A stretch of 64,000 nt of DNA from Pseudomonas monsensis (GTDB lineage Bacteria > Pseudomonadota > Gammaproteobacteria > Pseudomonadales > Pseudomonadaceae). Below, piece after piece: positions 25,787-33,741 of this stretch (position 1 is the stretch's first letter; each line of letters opens with the position of its first letter). The stretch is from positions 248,001-312,000 of the forward strand of contig NZ_CP077087.1 in NCBI RefSeq assembly GCF_014268495.2, read 5' to 3'. Both the position numbers and the translations under genes were made by a program. The notes under the pieces are model-generated. The model was not told the DNA's origin. It saw only the letters and a program-made list of their open reading frames with translations, and did no database searches.

Positions 25787-27016
25787 TTAGCCGAAGAACC
25801 AGTAGCAGACGCCAATCGCGCCCAGTACCCCGGCCAGCTCAGCCAGCAACGCACACCCCACCGCATGCCGCGCCCGCTGAATCCCCACCGCGCCGAAATA
25901 CACTGCCAGCACATAGAACGTGGTCTCGGTACTGCCCTGCACCGTCGCCGCTACCAGCGCCGGGAAGCTGTCGACCCCTGAAGTCTTCATGGTCTCGATC
26001 AGCATCGCCCGTGCGGCGCTACCGGAAAACGGTTTGACCATCGCCGTCGGCAACGCGTCGACAAACCGCGTGTCCCAGCCGGCCCACTCGACCAGATGGC
26101 GGATACCATCCAGACCGAAGTCCAGCGCCCCGGAAGCACGCAGTACGCCGACCGCGCAGAGCATCGCCACCAGATAGGGCAGCAGGTTCTTGGCGACATC
26201 GAAGCCCTCTTTTGCGCCTTCGACGAACGCTTCGTAGACCTTCACCTTGCGTAACGCGCCGATCACCAGAAACAACATGATCAGCCCGAATAGCGTCAGG
26301 TTGCCGAGGATCGACGACAACCCGGCCAGCGCCGTGGCCGACAGGGTCGCCAGCAATGCCATGAAAGCGCCAAGGATCAGCGCGCCGGGAATCAGATAGG
26401 CCAGCACCACCGGGTCCCAGATGCGCAGGCGCTGCATGAACGCCACCGAGAGAAAACCGACGATGGTCGAGCAACTGGTCGCCAGCAGGATCGGCAGGAA
26501 CACCAGGGTAGGGTCCGGCGCGCCTTGCTGGGCGCGGTACATGAAGATCGTCACCGGCAGCAGGGTCAGGGACGACGCGTTGAGCACCAGGAACAGGATT
26601 TGCGCGTTGCTGGCGATGGTGGCGCTGGGGTTGAGTTCCTGCAGCGCCTTCATGGCTTTGAGGCCGATCGGCGTGGCCGCATTATCCAGCCCGAGGCCAT
26701 TGGCAGCGAAGTTCAGGGTGATCAGGCCGAGGGCAGGGTGACCGGGCGGGACTTCCGGCATCAGCCGCAGGAACAGCGGCCCGAGGACCTTGGCCAGCCA
26801 TTCGACGATCCCGGCCTTTTCGGCAATGCGCAGGAAGCCCAGCCACAGGGTCAACGTGCCGAACAGCAGCACCATCACCTCGACCGAGAGCTTGGCCATG
26901 GCAAAGATGCTTTCCACCATCGCCGCGAAAATTCCGGCATTGCCGCCGACCAGCCACTGCACCAGCGCAGAGATGGTTGCCACGACGAAGAAGCCAAGCC
27001 ACAGGCCATTAAGCAT
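25787..27016 (-). CDS. fused SpmA-SpmB nucleoside-recognition membrane protein
   Basis: A 409-residue inner-membrane protein in which two Gate/nucleoside-recognition domains are joined. The N-terminal half resembles spore maturation protein A (LNFAANGLGLDNAATPIGLKA) and the C-terminal half resembles protein B (VQGSTETTFYVLAVYFG). In spore formers these are separate genes; fused forms occur widely in non-sporulating Gram-negatives, with unknown function, possibly transport of a small solute. GGGGGA precedes the ATG. Confidence 0.85.
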   Translation of the reverse strand: MLNGLWLGFFVVATISALVQWLVGGNAGIFAAMVESIFAMAKLSVEVMVLLFGTLTLWLGFLRIAEKAGIVEWLAKVLGPLFLRLMPEVPPGHPALGLITLNFAANGLGLDNAATPIGLKAMKALQELNPSATIASNAQILFLVLNASSLTLLPVTIFMYRAQQGAPDPTLVFLPILLATSCSTIVGFLSVAFMQRLRIWDPVVLAYLIPGALILGAFMALLATLSATALAGLSSILGNLTLFGLIMLFLVIGALRKVKVYEAFVEGAKEGFDVAKNLLPYLVAMLCAVGVLRASGALDFGLDGIRHLVEWAGWDTRFVDALPTAMVKPFSGSAARAMLIETMKTSGVDSFPALVAATVQGSTETTFYVLAVYFGAVGIQRARHAVGCALLAELAGVLGAIGVCYWFFG

Positions 27017-27069
27017 CAGTCAAAATCCCCCGGAAGATGCGGCGAATGATAGCGGGGTCGCCAGAAACG

Positions 27070-27097
27070 ACAAACCCCGGATTTCTCCGGGGTTTGT
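27070..27097. terminator. hairpin upstream of the SpmAB gene
   Basis: ACAAACCCCGG (27070-27080) and CCGGGGTTTGT (27087-27097) form an 11-bp stem with a 6-base loop. It lies 3' of gltP on the minus strand and 5' of the SpmAB start, so it would terminate gltP. Confidence 0.75.
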
Positions 27098-27149
27098 TGG
27101 TAAGGCTGGCTCGGTCACTGTGGGAGCCAATCTCCCCAGGGTTCAGCAA

Positions 27150-28481
27150 TCAGTTCTTGGAAATCTCGCCAGCCGGCAGTTTTTCCTTGCTGCGCCAGTG
27201 CGGCAGGGAGTTCCAGTAGCGCTGGCCCTTGGCGTCGTCGTACATGCCTTCCCAACGAGCGATCACCAGGACCGCCAGGGCGTTGCCGATCACGTTCAGT
27301 GCGGTACGCGCCATGTCCATGATGCGGTCGACACCGGCGATGAAGGCCAGGCCTTCCAGCGGAATACCGACGCTGCCCAGCGTTGCCAGCAGCACCACGA
27401 AGGACACGCCCGGTACACCGGCGATGCCTTTGGAGGTGACCATCAGGGTCAGGACCAGCAGCAGTTGCTGGCTGATCGACAGGTCGATGCCGTACAGCTG
27501 GGCAATGAAGATGGCGGCGATGGACTGGTACAGGGTCGAACCGTCGAGGTTGAACGAGTAACCGGTCGGCACCACGAAGCTGCAGATGGCTTTCGGTGCG
27601 CCGTAGGCTTCCATCTTCTCGATCACCCGTGGCAGCACGGTTTCCGAGGAGGCGGTGGAGTAGGCCAGGACCAGCTCATCCTTGAAGATGCGCATCAGCT
27701 TGATCACCGAGAAGCCGAACAACTTGGCGATCAGGCCCAGCACCACGAAGGCGAAGAAGGCGATGGCGACGTAAACCAGGATCACCAGCTTGGCCAGCGG
27801 CAGCAGCGAGGCGAAGCCGAAGTTGGCGACGGTCACCGCGATCAGGGCGAATACGCCGATCGGGGCGTAGTTCATGATCATGTGGGTGACTTTGAACATG
27901 CTCTCGGAAACGCCCTGGAACATCTTCACCAGCGGTTCGCGCAGGTCCGACTGCAGGCTCGACAGACCGAGACCGAACAGCACGGAGAAGAAGATGATCG
28001 GCAGCATTTCGCCGCGGGCCATGGCCGCGAAGATGTTCGACGGGATCAGGTTGAGGATGGTCTCGATGAACGCGTGTTCATGCTGCACTTCGGCGGCGGT
28101 CGCCTGGTACTTGGAGATGTCCACAGTGCCCAGGGTGCTCATGTCGATGCCGGCGCCCGGGTGGAACACGTTCGCCAACACCAGGCCGACGAGAATGGCG
28201 ATGGTGGTGACGATTTCGAAGTAGATGATCGTCTTCAGGCCGATGCGCCCAAGCTTCTTGGCGTCGCCCACGCCGGCGATGCCGACGATCAGGGACGAGA
28301 TGACGATCGGGATCACGATCATCTTGATCAGACGGATAAAGATATCGCCTGCCGGTTGCAGGACGTTACTGATCCACCAGGCCTTTTCGGCACTGAAGTG
28401 GTTGAGCAACGCACCAATTGCAATCCCTAAAACCAGACCGATGAGGATCTGCCAGGCGAGGCTGAGTTTTGCCTTCTTCAT
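27150..28481 (-). CDS. gltP: glutamate/aspartate:proton symporter
   Basis: A 443-residue dicarboxylate/amino acid:cation symporter (SLC1-like) for glutamate and aspartate uptake. Family marks are the serine-rich hairpin STASSETVLPRVIEKM near residue 275, VVPTGYSFNLDGSTLYQSI near 301 and GIAGVPGVSFVVLLAT near 345. The frame is open to 28637, but MKKAKLSLAWQILIGL at 28481 is the GltP-like start. The neighbouring order with the Ivy, DUF1328 and algB genes is shared with P. aeruginosa. A terminator-like structure sits about 130 bases upstream. Confidence 0.93.
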   Translation of the reverse strand: MKKAKLSLAWQILIGLVLGIAIGALLNHFSAEKAWWISNVLQPAGDIFIRLIKMIVIPIVISSLIVGIAGVGDAKKLGRIGLKTIIYFEIVTTIAILVGLVLANVFHPGAGIDMSTLGTVDISKYQATAAEVQHEHAFIETILNLIPSNIFAAMARGEMLPIIFFSVLFGLGLSSLQSDLREPLVKMFQGVSESMFKVTHMIMNYAPIGVFALIAVTVANFGFASLLPLAKLVILVYVAIAFFAFVVLGLIAKLFGFSVIKLMRIFKDELVLAYSTASSETVLPRVIEKMEAYGAPKAICSFVVPTGYSFNLDGSTLYQSIAAIFIAQLYGIDLSISQQLLLVLTLMVTSKGIAGVPGVSFVVLLATLGSVGIPLEGLAFIAGVDRIMDMARTALNVIGNALAVLVIARWEGMYDDAKGQRYWNSLPHWRSKEKLPAGEISKN

Positions 28482-28588
28482 TATCTTTACCCTTACTTGC
28501 GTTTGACTCAGGCACATGCAGGAACTGGAACGCTCTTTAGCGGAAAAGTCTGTGCATCTGCCTCCGTATAAGGTGCCCCGAAGCGCGT

Positions 28589-28696
28589 GTTTACGGCTCT
28601 TCGGCAGGCGAAAAAAGGCGCAACTATTCCGATGCAAGGTTGCGCCGTCTAATGCCGTAAACGCCTACCCTATGCCGAATCGGCATGAGCTTTTTT
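28589..28696. ncRNA. nested inverted-repeat element, possible structured RNA
   Basis: Outer arms GTTTACGGC (28589-28597) and GCCGTAAAC (28654-28662) enclose an inner perfect stem GGCGCAAC (28617-28624) and GTTGCGCC (28639-28646). On the minus strand the inner stem is followed by six Ts (28616-28611), giving a terminator pattern 108 bases before gltP; on the plus strand ATGCCGA/TCGGCAT (28672-28686) is followed by six Ts at 28691. It may be an sRNA or a gltP leader attenuator. I do not recognise the family. Confidence 0.45.
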
Positions 28697-28940
28697 AAAT
28701 GAAACTGGCGTCCCAACCGGTTCGATTACGACATTTCAGCCGGCATAAGTGCCGTGAACCGGCCATCACAGCGGAGGTTGGTTGTTTTTTGAACGAGTAA
28801 AATCGGCGGAAAATTTAGGAAAAAGCCTACATTGCAAGACTAGAAGTCCTACTGTTTAAACGGTCTCTTTCTCGATATACGGTCGCCAGGAAACACCGCG
28901 TAATGTTTTTGCGCGCAGTGTCAGCGATAAAAAGGAGGAT

Positions 28941-29039
28941 ATGGGCGCTCTGGATCAATGTTTTGCGTGTTGCAAAGCCCAGCGCAAGTCCGTCGAACCA
29001 CTGAGGCTCGGCGAACCTGCGGCGCAGCTTTTACCCTGA
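28941..29039 (+). CDS. possible small Cys-rich protein, 32 codons
   Basis: ATG 28941 to TGA 29037-29039 would give MGALDQCFACCKAQRKSVEP plus 12 residues. AGGAGG lies upstream but only two bases from the ATG, closer than usual, so the start is doubtful. The frame is open to 28860 without another standard start. It lies in the 703-base gap between gltP and the Ivy gene and might instead be part of a non-coding transcript ending at the hairpin at 29151-29173. Confidence 0.25.
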   Translation: MGALDQCFACCKAQRKSVEPLRLGEPAAQLLP

Positions 29040-29150
29040 CCCGGCCCTCGCGCAGGCACTCCCTGTACCCGTAGGTCACTCCGACCCTGTTGCAGTCAGA
29101 ACGTCCCGGCCCCTTGGTCATGCGCCGGCCTTCATCGGGTGGGCGCAATC

Positions 29151-29173
29151 AAGAGCAGCGGGGCGCTGCTCTT
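29151..29173. terminator. hairpin downstream of the Ivy-family gene
   Basis: AAGAGCAGCG (29151-29160) and CGCTGCTCTT (29164-29173) form a perfect 10-bp stem with a GGG loop. It follows the stop of the minus-strand Ivy gene and could also end any plus-strand transcript from 28.9 kb. Confidence 0.65.
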
Positions 29174-29184
29174 ATGTTCGAAAC

Positions 29185-29649
29185 CTAATACCAGTTCGGA
29201 TCTTTCTTCAGGGTTTCCATCAGCAGATCCTGCATGCCTTGGTCGGGTTTGCCGAGGAAGCGGTAGGTGGCATGTCGTGTCGGCGACTTGTCGGCCGGCA
29301 ATCCTTCGGGCACATCGACGAGCATGGCGTAGGCATCTTTCTTGTCGAAGCTGAACGCGACGATCAAGCGGTGGTTCAGGCATTTATCCGCCGACTCGCA
29401 GAGCGGTCCGACCAGATACTGATCGCCATCTTCAGTGACGGCGTTCATCTGCTGGTCCGGCGTGCCGGACAGGTTCATCACCCATTCCGGCAGGCGTTCT
29501 TCCTTCATCACCACGCCTTGCCAGGTTTCCCTGTATTGCGGGTCGGAGCCGAGCAGCTCATTGACCCGCGTCTGGCCATCATTGGCCGCCAGCGCCATGG
29601 CACTACCGCCCAGAAGCAGGGCGGCTGCCAGTGTCTTTAACGCGCTCAT
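29185..29649 (-). CDS. Ivy-type inhibitor of vertebrate lysozyme
   Basis: A 154-residue secreted protein. The signal peptide is residues 1-22 (ALLLGGSAMALA). The mature protein has the Ivy-family pattern, with GPLCESADKCLNHRLIVAFS near residue 90 carrying the paired cysteines in the position of the CKPHDC inhibitory loop, though the loop sequence differs. Family members block C-type lysozyme in the periplasm. The open frame extends to 29808, but ATG 29649 has CGAGG upstream and starts the signal peptide. It begins 3 bases after the DUF1328 stop and is likely co-transcribed with it. Confidence 0.82.
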   Translation of the reverse strand: MSALKTLAAALLLGGSAMALAANDGQTRVNELLGSDPQYRETWQGVVMKEERLPEWVMNLSGTPDQQMNAVTEDGDQYLVGPLCESADKCLNHRLIVAFSFDKKDAYAMLVDVPEGLPADKSPTRHATYRFLGKPDQGMQDLLMETLKKDPNWY

Positions 29650-29651
29650 CG

Positions 29652-29816
29652 TTAACCTCGGCCGCGACGGCCAAAGAAGAAGGAAGCGATGAACATCACC
29701 AGGAATACGACAAAGAGAATCTTGGCGATACCCGTGGCGGTGCCCGCGATACCACCGAAGCCCAGGACGGCGGCGATGATGGCAATGATCAAGAATGTAA
29801 TTGCCCAACTCAACAT
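29652..29816 (-). CDS. DUF1328 small membrane protein
   Basis: A 54-residue protein with two hydrophobic segments (MLSWAITFLIIAIIAAVLGF and ILFVVFLVMFIASFFF) and a basic GRRGRG end. It matches the DUF1328/YtjA family of small stress-associated inner-membrane proteins. AAGGAGA lies 6 bases before the ATG. It directly precedes the Ivy gene. Its biochemical role is unknown. Confidence 0.9.
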   Translation of the reverse strand: MLSWAITFLIIAIIAAVLGFGGIAGTATGIAKILFVVFLVMFIASFFFGRRGRG

Positions 29817-29887
29817 GGTGATTCTCCTTACTTCTATTTAGGGATATTGCGTGTTCCGGCGCTGCGCGCCTGAATTCATTGGTTCAA

Positions 29888-30172
29888 TCAGAAAACCCAG
29901 CGCTCTTCCCGTGGCAGCTGATCCAGCGGCTGCGTCTGGTCAACATCCATCATGCGCATCGAAGTGCTTTCGGCCTGGCTGCTGCTGACGGCGCTGAAGT
30001 GCGTTTGCGTGCTGTGTTGAATCGAGATCAACGGCTCAGGCTGCTGGCTGTTTTCCCAGCGCAGGTATTGCTGGCACGCGATCAGGGTCACCAACAGCGC
30101 GAGCACGCCAAACAGGCCTTGCTGGATATGCAGTGGCGAGATACGCACTTGGGCGGCACGTTGGCGAGTCAT
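29888..30172 (-). CDS. hypothetical single-span membrane protein
   Basis: A 94-residue protein that I do not recognise. It has a basic N-terminus, one membrane helix (LFGVLALLVTLIACQQY, about 20-36), and a polar C-terminal part predicted to be periplasmic (QPEPLISIQHSTQTHF to LPREERWVF). GAGGAACCC precedes the ATG at 30172; the longer open frame upstream to 30535 is AT-rich and implausible. It is divergent from algB. Confidence 0.6.
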   Translation of the reverse strand: MTRQRAAQVRISPLHIQQGLFGVLALLVTLIACQQYLRWENSQQPEPLISIQHSTQTHFSAVSSSQAESTSMRMMDVDQTQPLDQLPREERWVF

Positions 30173-30599
30173 CCTGGGTTCCTCACACTTATTGGGTTGG
30201 GGCAGTTGGTTTCTGCCCGGGCTGAATGAGGTATTGCAGCCCGCGTGCCAGTTTTTTAATTGAAAAATATTCAATAAAATCAATAGGTTATATGTATGGT
30301 GAAAAACCTTGGCGACGCATCCTGCACGATGGGTCATCCAAGGTCGTGCGGAATGCACGATTATTTCGTAGGAGATTTCATTCTTATGGAATTGAGAGCA
30401 CGACACGGATGTCAGAAAGATACGCAGGGAATGTCCTGCAAACCGGTGATTGTTTAAAAAACCAACGAAATCAACGTATTGGCCGTAACGGCAGGAGAGG
30501 GCTACCCTCCTATGGCTGGCATCGTTCAGAATCAACCATGCAACTTGCCCGATTTTTCCGGGACTAAACCAAGATCAATCACTATGGAGCGTAGGAAAA
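30173..30599. other. AT-rich gap before algB, no gene supported
   Basis: This 427-base stretch is clearly less GC-rich than its neighbours. It has TGCACGA/TCGTGC repeats near 30320-30365 and a GGAG..CTCC dyad near 30493-30510. It should contain the algB promoter. A 113-codon plus-strand frame crosses it, but its composition (Arg/Ser-rich, no homology I recognise) argues against a gene. Confidence 0.5.
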
Positions 30600-31946
30600 A
30601 TGGAATCTGCCACTGAGCATCAAGGCCGCATTCTGCTGGTGGACGATGAATCCGCCATCCTGCGAACCTTCCGTTATTGCCTCGAAGACGAAGGTTATAC
30701 GGTGGCCACGGCCAACAGCGCGGCCCAGGCCGAGGCATTGCTGCAACGTCAGGTTTTCGACCTGTGCTTCCTTGATTTGCGTCTGGGCGAAGACAACGGC
30801 CTCGACGTACTGGCGCAGATGCGCATTCAGGCGCCGTGGATGCGCGTGGTGATCGTCACCGCTCACTCGGCTGTGGATACCGCGGTCGACGCGATCCAGG
30901 CCGGCGCTGCCGACTATCTGGTCAAACCCTGCAGCCCCGATCAATTGCGCCTGGCCACGGCCAAGCAACTGGAAGTGCGCCAGCTCTCGGCGCGTCTTGA
31001 AGCCCTCGAAGGCGAAATCCGCAAACCCAAGGACGGCCTCGACTCCCACAGCCCGGCGATGAAAGTCGTACTGGAAACGGCGCGGCAGGTGGCGAGCACC
31101 GACGCCAACATTCTGATTCTCGGCGAGTCAGGCACCGGTAAAGGTGAATTGGCTCGGGCGATTCATGGCTGGAGCAAGCGCGAGAAGAAATCCTGCGTCA
31201 CGATCAACTGCCCGTCGCTGACTGCCGAATTGATGGAAAGCGAGCTGTTCGGCCACAGTCGCGGGGCCTTTACCGGTGCCAGCGAAAGCACGCTGGGCCG
31301 GGTCAATCAGGCCGATGGCGGCACGCTGTTTCTCGACGAGATCGGCGACTTTCCCCTGACTTTGCAGCCAAAACTGCTGCGTTTTATTCAGGACAAGGAA
31401 TATGAGCGGGTCGGCGATCCGGTGACCCGGCGCGCCGATGTGCGGATTCTGGCCGCGACCAACCTCAACCTCGAGGACATGGTGCGCGACGGTCGCTTCC
31501 GTGAAGACTTGTTGTACCGCTTGAACGTCATCACGCTGCATCTGCCGCCGCTGCGCGAGCGCGCCGAGGACATCCTGACCCTCGCCGACCGCTTCCTCGC
31601 CCGCTTCGTCAAAGAGTATGCGCGTCCGGCGCGCGGGTTCAGTGACGAGGCCCGTGAAGCGCTGCTCGGCTACCGCTGGCCAGGCAATATTCGCGAACTG
31701 CGCAACGTGGTTGAGCGCGCCAGCATTATCTGCCCGCAGGAACGTGTGGAAATCAGCCACCTCGGCATGGCCGAACAGCCGGCCAACAATGCACCTCGCG
31801 TTGGCGCAGCGCTGAGCCTCGATGAACTGGAAAAGGCGCATATCGGTGCGGTACTGGCCACCGCCGGCACACTGGATCAGGCCGCAAAAACCCTCGGTAT
31901 CGACGCCTCGACCCTGTATCGCAAGCGCAAGCAGTACAACCTGTGA
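30600..31946 (+). CDS. algB: NtrC-family response regulator AlgB
   Basis: Two-component regulator of alginate and virulence-type genes, 448 residues. The receiver domain has Asp59 (CFLDLRLGED) and Lys in YLVKPCSP. The AAA+ domain has Walker A GESGTGKGEL near residue 178 and GAFTGA near 220, so it can contact sigma-54, although AlgB in P. aeruginosa also acts in other ways. A Fis-type helix-turn-helix closes the protein (LDQAAKTLGIDASTLYRKRK). It is followed 10 bases later by kinB, its cognate kinase. Confidence 0.95.
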   Translation: MESATEHQGRILLVDDESAILRTFRYCLEDEGYTVATANSAAQAEALLQRQVFDLCFLDLRLGEDNGLDVLAQMRIQAPWMRVVIVTAHSAVDTAVDAIQAGAADYLVKPCSPDQLRLATAKQLEVRQLSARLEALEGEIRKPKDGLDSHSPAMKVVLETARQVASTDANILILGESGTGKGELARAIHGWSKREKKSCVTINCPSLTAELMESELFGHSRGAFTGASESTLGRVNQADGGTLFLDEIGDFPLTLQPKLLRFIQDKEYERVGDPVTRRADVRILAATNLNLEDMVRDGRFREDLLYRLNVITLHLPPLRERAEDILTLADRFLARFVKEYARPARGFSDEAREALLGYRWPGNIRELRNVVERASIICPQERVEISHLGMAEQPANNAPRVGAALSLDELEKAHIGAVLATAGTLDQAAKTLGIDASTLYRKRKQYNL

Positions 31947-31956
31947 GCGCCCGACG

Positions 31957-33741
31957 ATGAAACTGGCGATGAAGTTGCGCACGCGGTTGTTTCTGAGCAT
32001 TTCCGCATTGATCACCGTGGCGCTGCTCGGGTTGTTGCTCGGGCTGGTCAGCGTGATGCAGATGGCCGGTACTCAGGAAACGCTGGTGCGCAACAATTTC
32101 GTCACCCTGGATCTGGGCCTCAAGCTGCGCAAGACGCTGGGCGATCAACTGATCATCATGCTCGCCGAAAAGCCTGACCCCGCGGCGTTTGAAGCTTCCA
32201 AACAGCATTACTTCCAGTTGCTGGATGAGGGGATCGCCCGGGAGCGGGAGCGGGAGGGTGATGGCCGGCAATACGGTTTCACTCAGGCCAAGGCCGACTA
32301 CCTGAATTTTCTGCAGTCACTCGACCCCTCCAATGCGATGAGCGGCAACGCCGACTTCCGAGAGCGTTTCAACATTCTGCGCAACGGGCTGATTGCCGAG
32401 CACAAGCAGGCCCTCGACAACATCAACGCCGTCCAGCAAGAGGCACGCAATCGGGCGTTGCTGATTGCCGGTCTGCTTGGGCTGGTCGGGCTGGCGGTGT
32501 TGATCATCGGCTTCGTCACTGCGCATGGCATCGCCCGGCGTTTAGGGGGGCCCATCGAGGTGCTGGCCAAAGCGGCCGATAACATTGGCCAGGGCAATTA
32601 CGAGGTGACCCTGCCAATCTCATCGGCGATGGAGGTCAACCTGTTGTCCCGTCGTTTCGGGCTGATGGCCGAAGCGCTGCGTGAGCATCAGGCGACCAAC
32701 GTCGACGAACTGCTGGCCGGTCAGCAACGCCTGCAGGCGGTGCTCGACAGCATCGACGACGGCTTGTTGATGATCGACCGCGAGGGGCATCTGGAACACC
32801 TCAACCCGGTGGCTCAGCGGCAGTTGGGCTGGGACGATGATCGACTCGGCCAGGGCCTGGGCTCGGCGCTTGAACGGCCGGAGCTGGATGCACAGCTGCA
32901 ATTGGTCCTGCGTGGCGGCACCCTCGAGCGTGCGCCGGAGGACTTGAGTATCGAAGTCGACGGCGAATCCCGTTTGCTGACCTACAGCCTGACGCCGGTC
33001 AGCCACACCCAGGGGCATATTCTCGGTGCGGTGATGGTCTTGCACGACGTTACCGAGCAACGCGCCTTCGAACGGGTGCGCAGCGAGTTCGTCTTGCGCG
33101 CCTCCCATGAGTTGCGCACGCCGGTCACCGGCATGCACATGGCCTTCGGCCTGTTCCGCGAGCGGGCGAAGTTCCCGGCGGAATCGCGTGAGGCCGATCT
33201 GCTCGATACCGTGAACGAAGAGATGCAGCGCTTGATGCAGTTGATCAACGACTTGCTCAACTTCTCGCGCTACCAGAACGGTTTGCAGAAGCTGACTTTG
33301 GCGCCGTGCTCCATCGAAGACTTGCTGGAACAGGCGCAGCTGCGTTTCGCCGAGTCGGCGGCGCAGAAGGGCATTGCCTTGAATGTGGAAGTGCAAAGCC
33401 CGCTGCCGCGCTTGCAGGCGGATCAGGCGCAGCTCGACCGCGTGCTCGATAACCTGATCGACAACGCCTTGCGTCATACCGCCCGCGACGGTCAGATCCG
33501 CTTGCAGGCACGTCGACATGGCGAGCGGGTGATCATCAGCGTCGAGGACAACGGCGAAGGCATTGCCTACGGTCAGCAAGGGCGAATCTTCGAACCGTTT
33601 GTGCAGGTTGGACGCAAAAAGGGCGGAGCCGGGCTCGGCCTGGCGCTGTGCAAGGAAATCGTCCAGTTGCATGGCGGGCGTATGGGCGTCTACTCAAGGC
33701 CGGGGCAGGGTACGCAGTTTTACATGGCGCTGGCGGTTTAG
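31957..33741 (+). CDS. kinB: sensor histidine kinase KinB
   Basis: A 594-residue inner-membrane kinase partnered with AlgB. Two membrane helices (about 11-33 and 168-188) frame a periplasmic domain, followed by a HAMP segment, a PAS region (about 253-370) and a HisKA domain with His384 in RASHELRTPV. N, G1 and G2 boxes are visible (DNLIDNALRH, VEDNGEGIAYG, GGAGLGLALCKEI). In P. aeruginosa KinB also acts as an AlgB phosphatase. The open frame extends to 31822 within algB; I chose ATG 31957, 10 bases after algB. Its stop overlaps that of the convergent EAL gene. Confidence 0.94.
   Translation: MKLAMKLRTRLFLSISALITVALLGLLLGLVSVMQMAGTQETLVRNNFVTLDLGLKLRKTLGDQLIIMLAEKPDPAAFEASKQHYFQLLDEGIAREREREGDGRQYGFTQAKADYLNFLQSLDPSNAMSGNADFRERFNILRNGLIAEHKQALDNINAVQQEARNRALLIAGLLGLVGLAVLIIGFVTAHGIARRLGGPIEVLAKAADNIGQGNYEVTLPISSAMEVNLLSRRFGLMAEALREHQATNVDELLAGQQRLQAVLDSIDDGLLMIDREGHLEHLNPVAQRQLGWDDDRLGQGLGSALERPELDAQLQLVLRGGTLERAPEDLSIEVDGESRLLTYSLTPVSHTQGHILGAVMVLHDVTEQRAFERVRSEFVLRASHELRTPVTGMHMAFGLFRERAKFPAESREADLLDTVNEEMQRLMQLINDLLNFSRYQNGLQKLTLAPCSIEDLLEQAQLRFAESAAQKGIALNVEVQSPLPRLQADQAQLDRVLDNLIDNALRHTARDGQIRLQARRHGERVIISVEDNGEGIAYGQQGRIFEPFVQVGRKKGGAGLGLALCKEIVQLHGGRMGVYSRPGQGTQFYMALAV

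Noticed and set aside
28617..28646. Sigma-54 promoter for gltP (GGCGCAACCTTGC)
   Set aside because: The GG and GC are separated by nine bases instead of ten, and the sequence is explained by the inverted repeat.
28921..29148. 75-codon minus-strand frame in the gltP-Ivy gap
   Set aside because: Arg-rich, no ribosome site, starts within or beside a hairpin; not supported.
30226..30567. 113-codon plus-strand frame before algB
   Set aside because: Crosses an AT-rich promoter region, no ribosome site, unusual composition.
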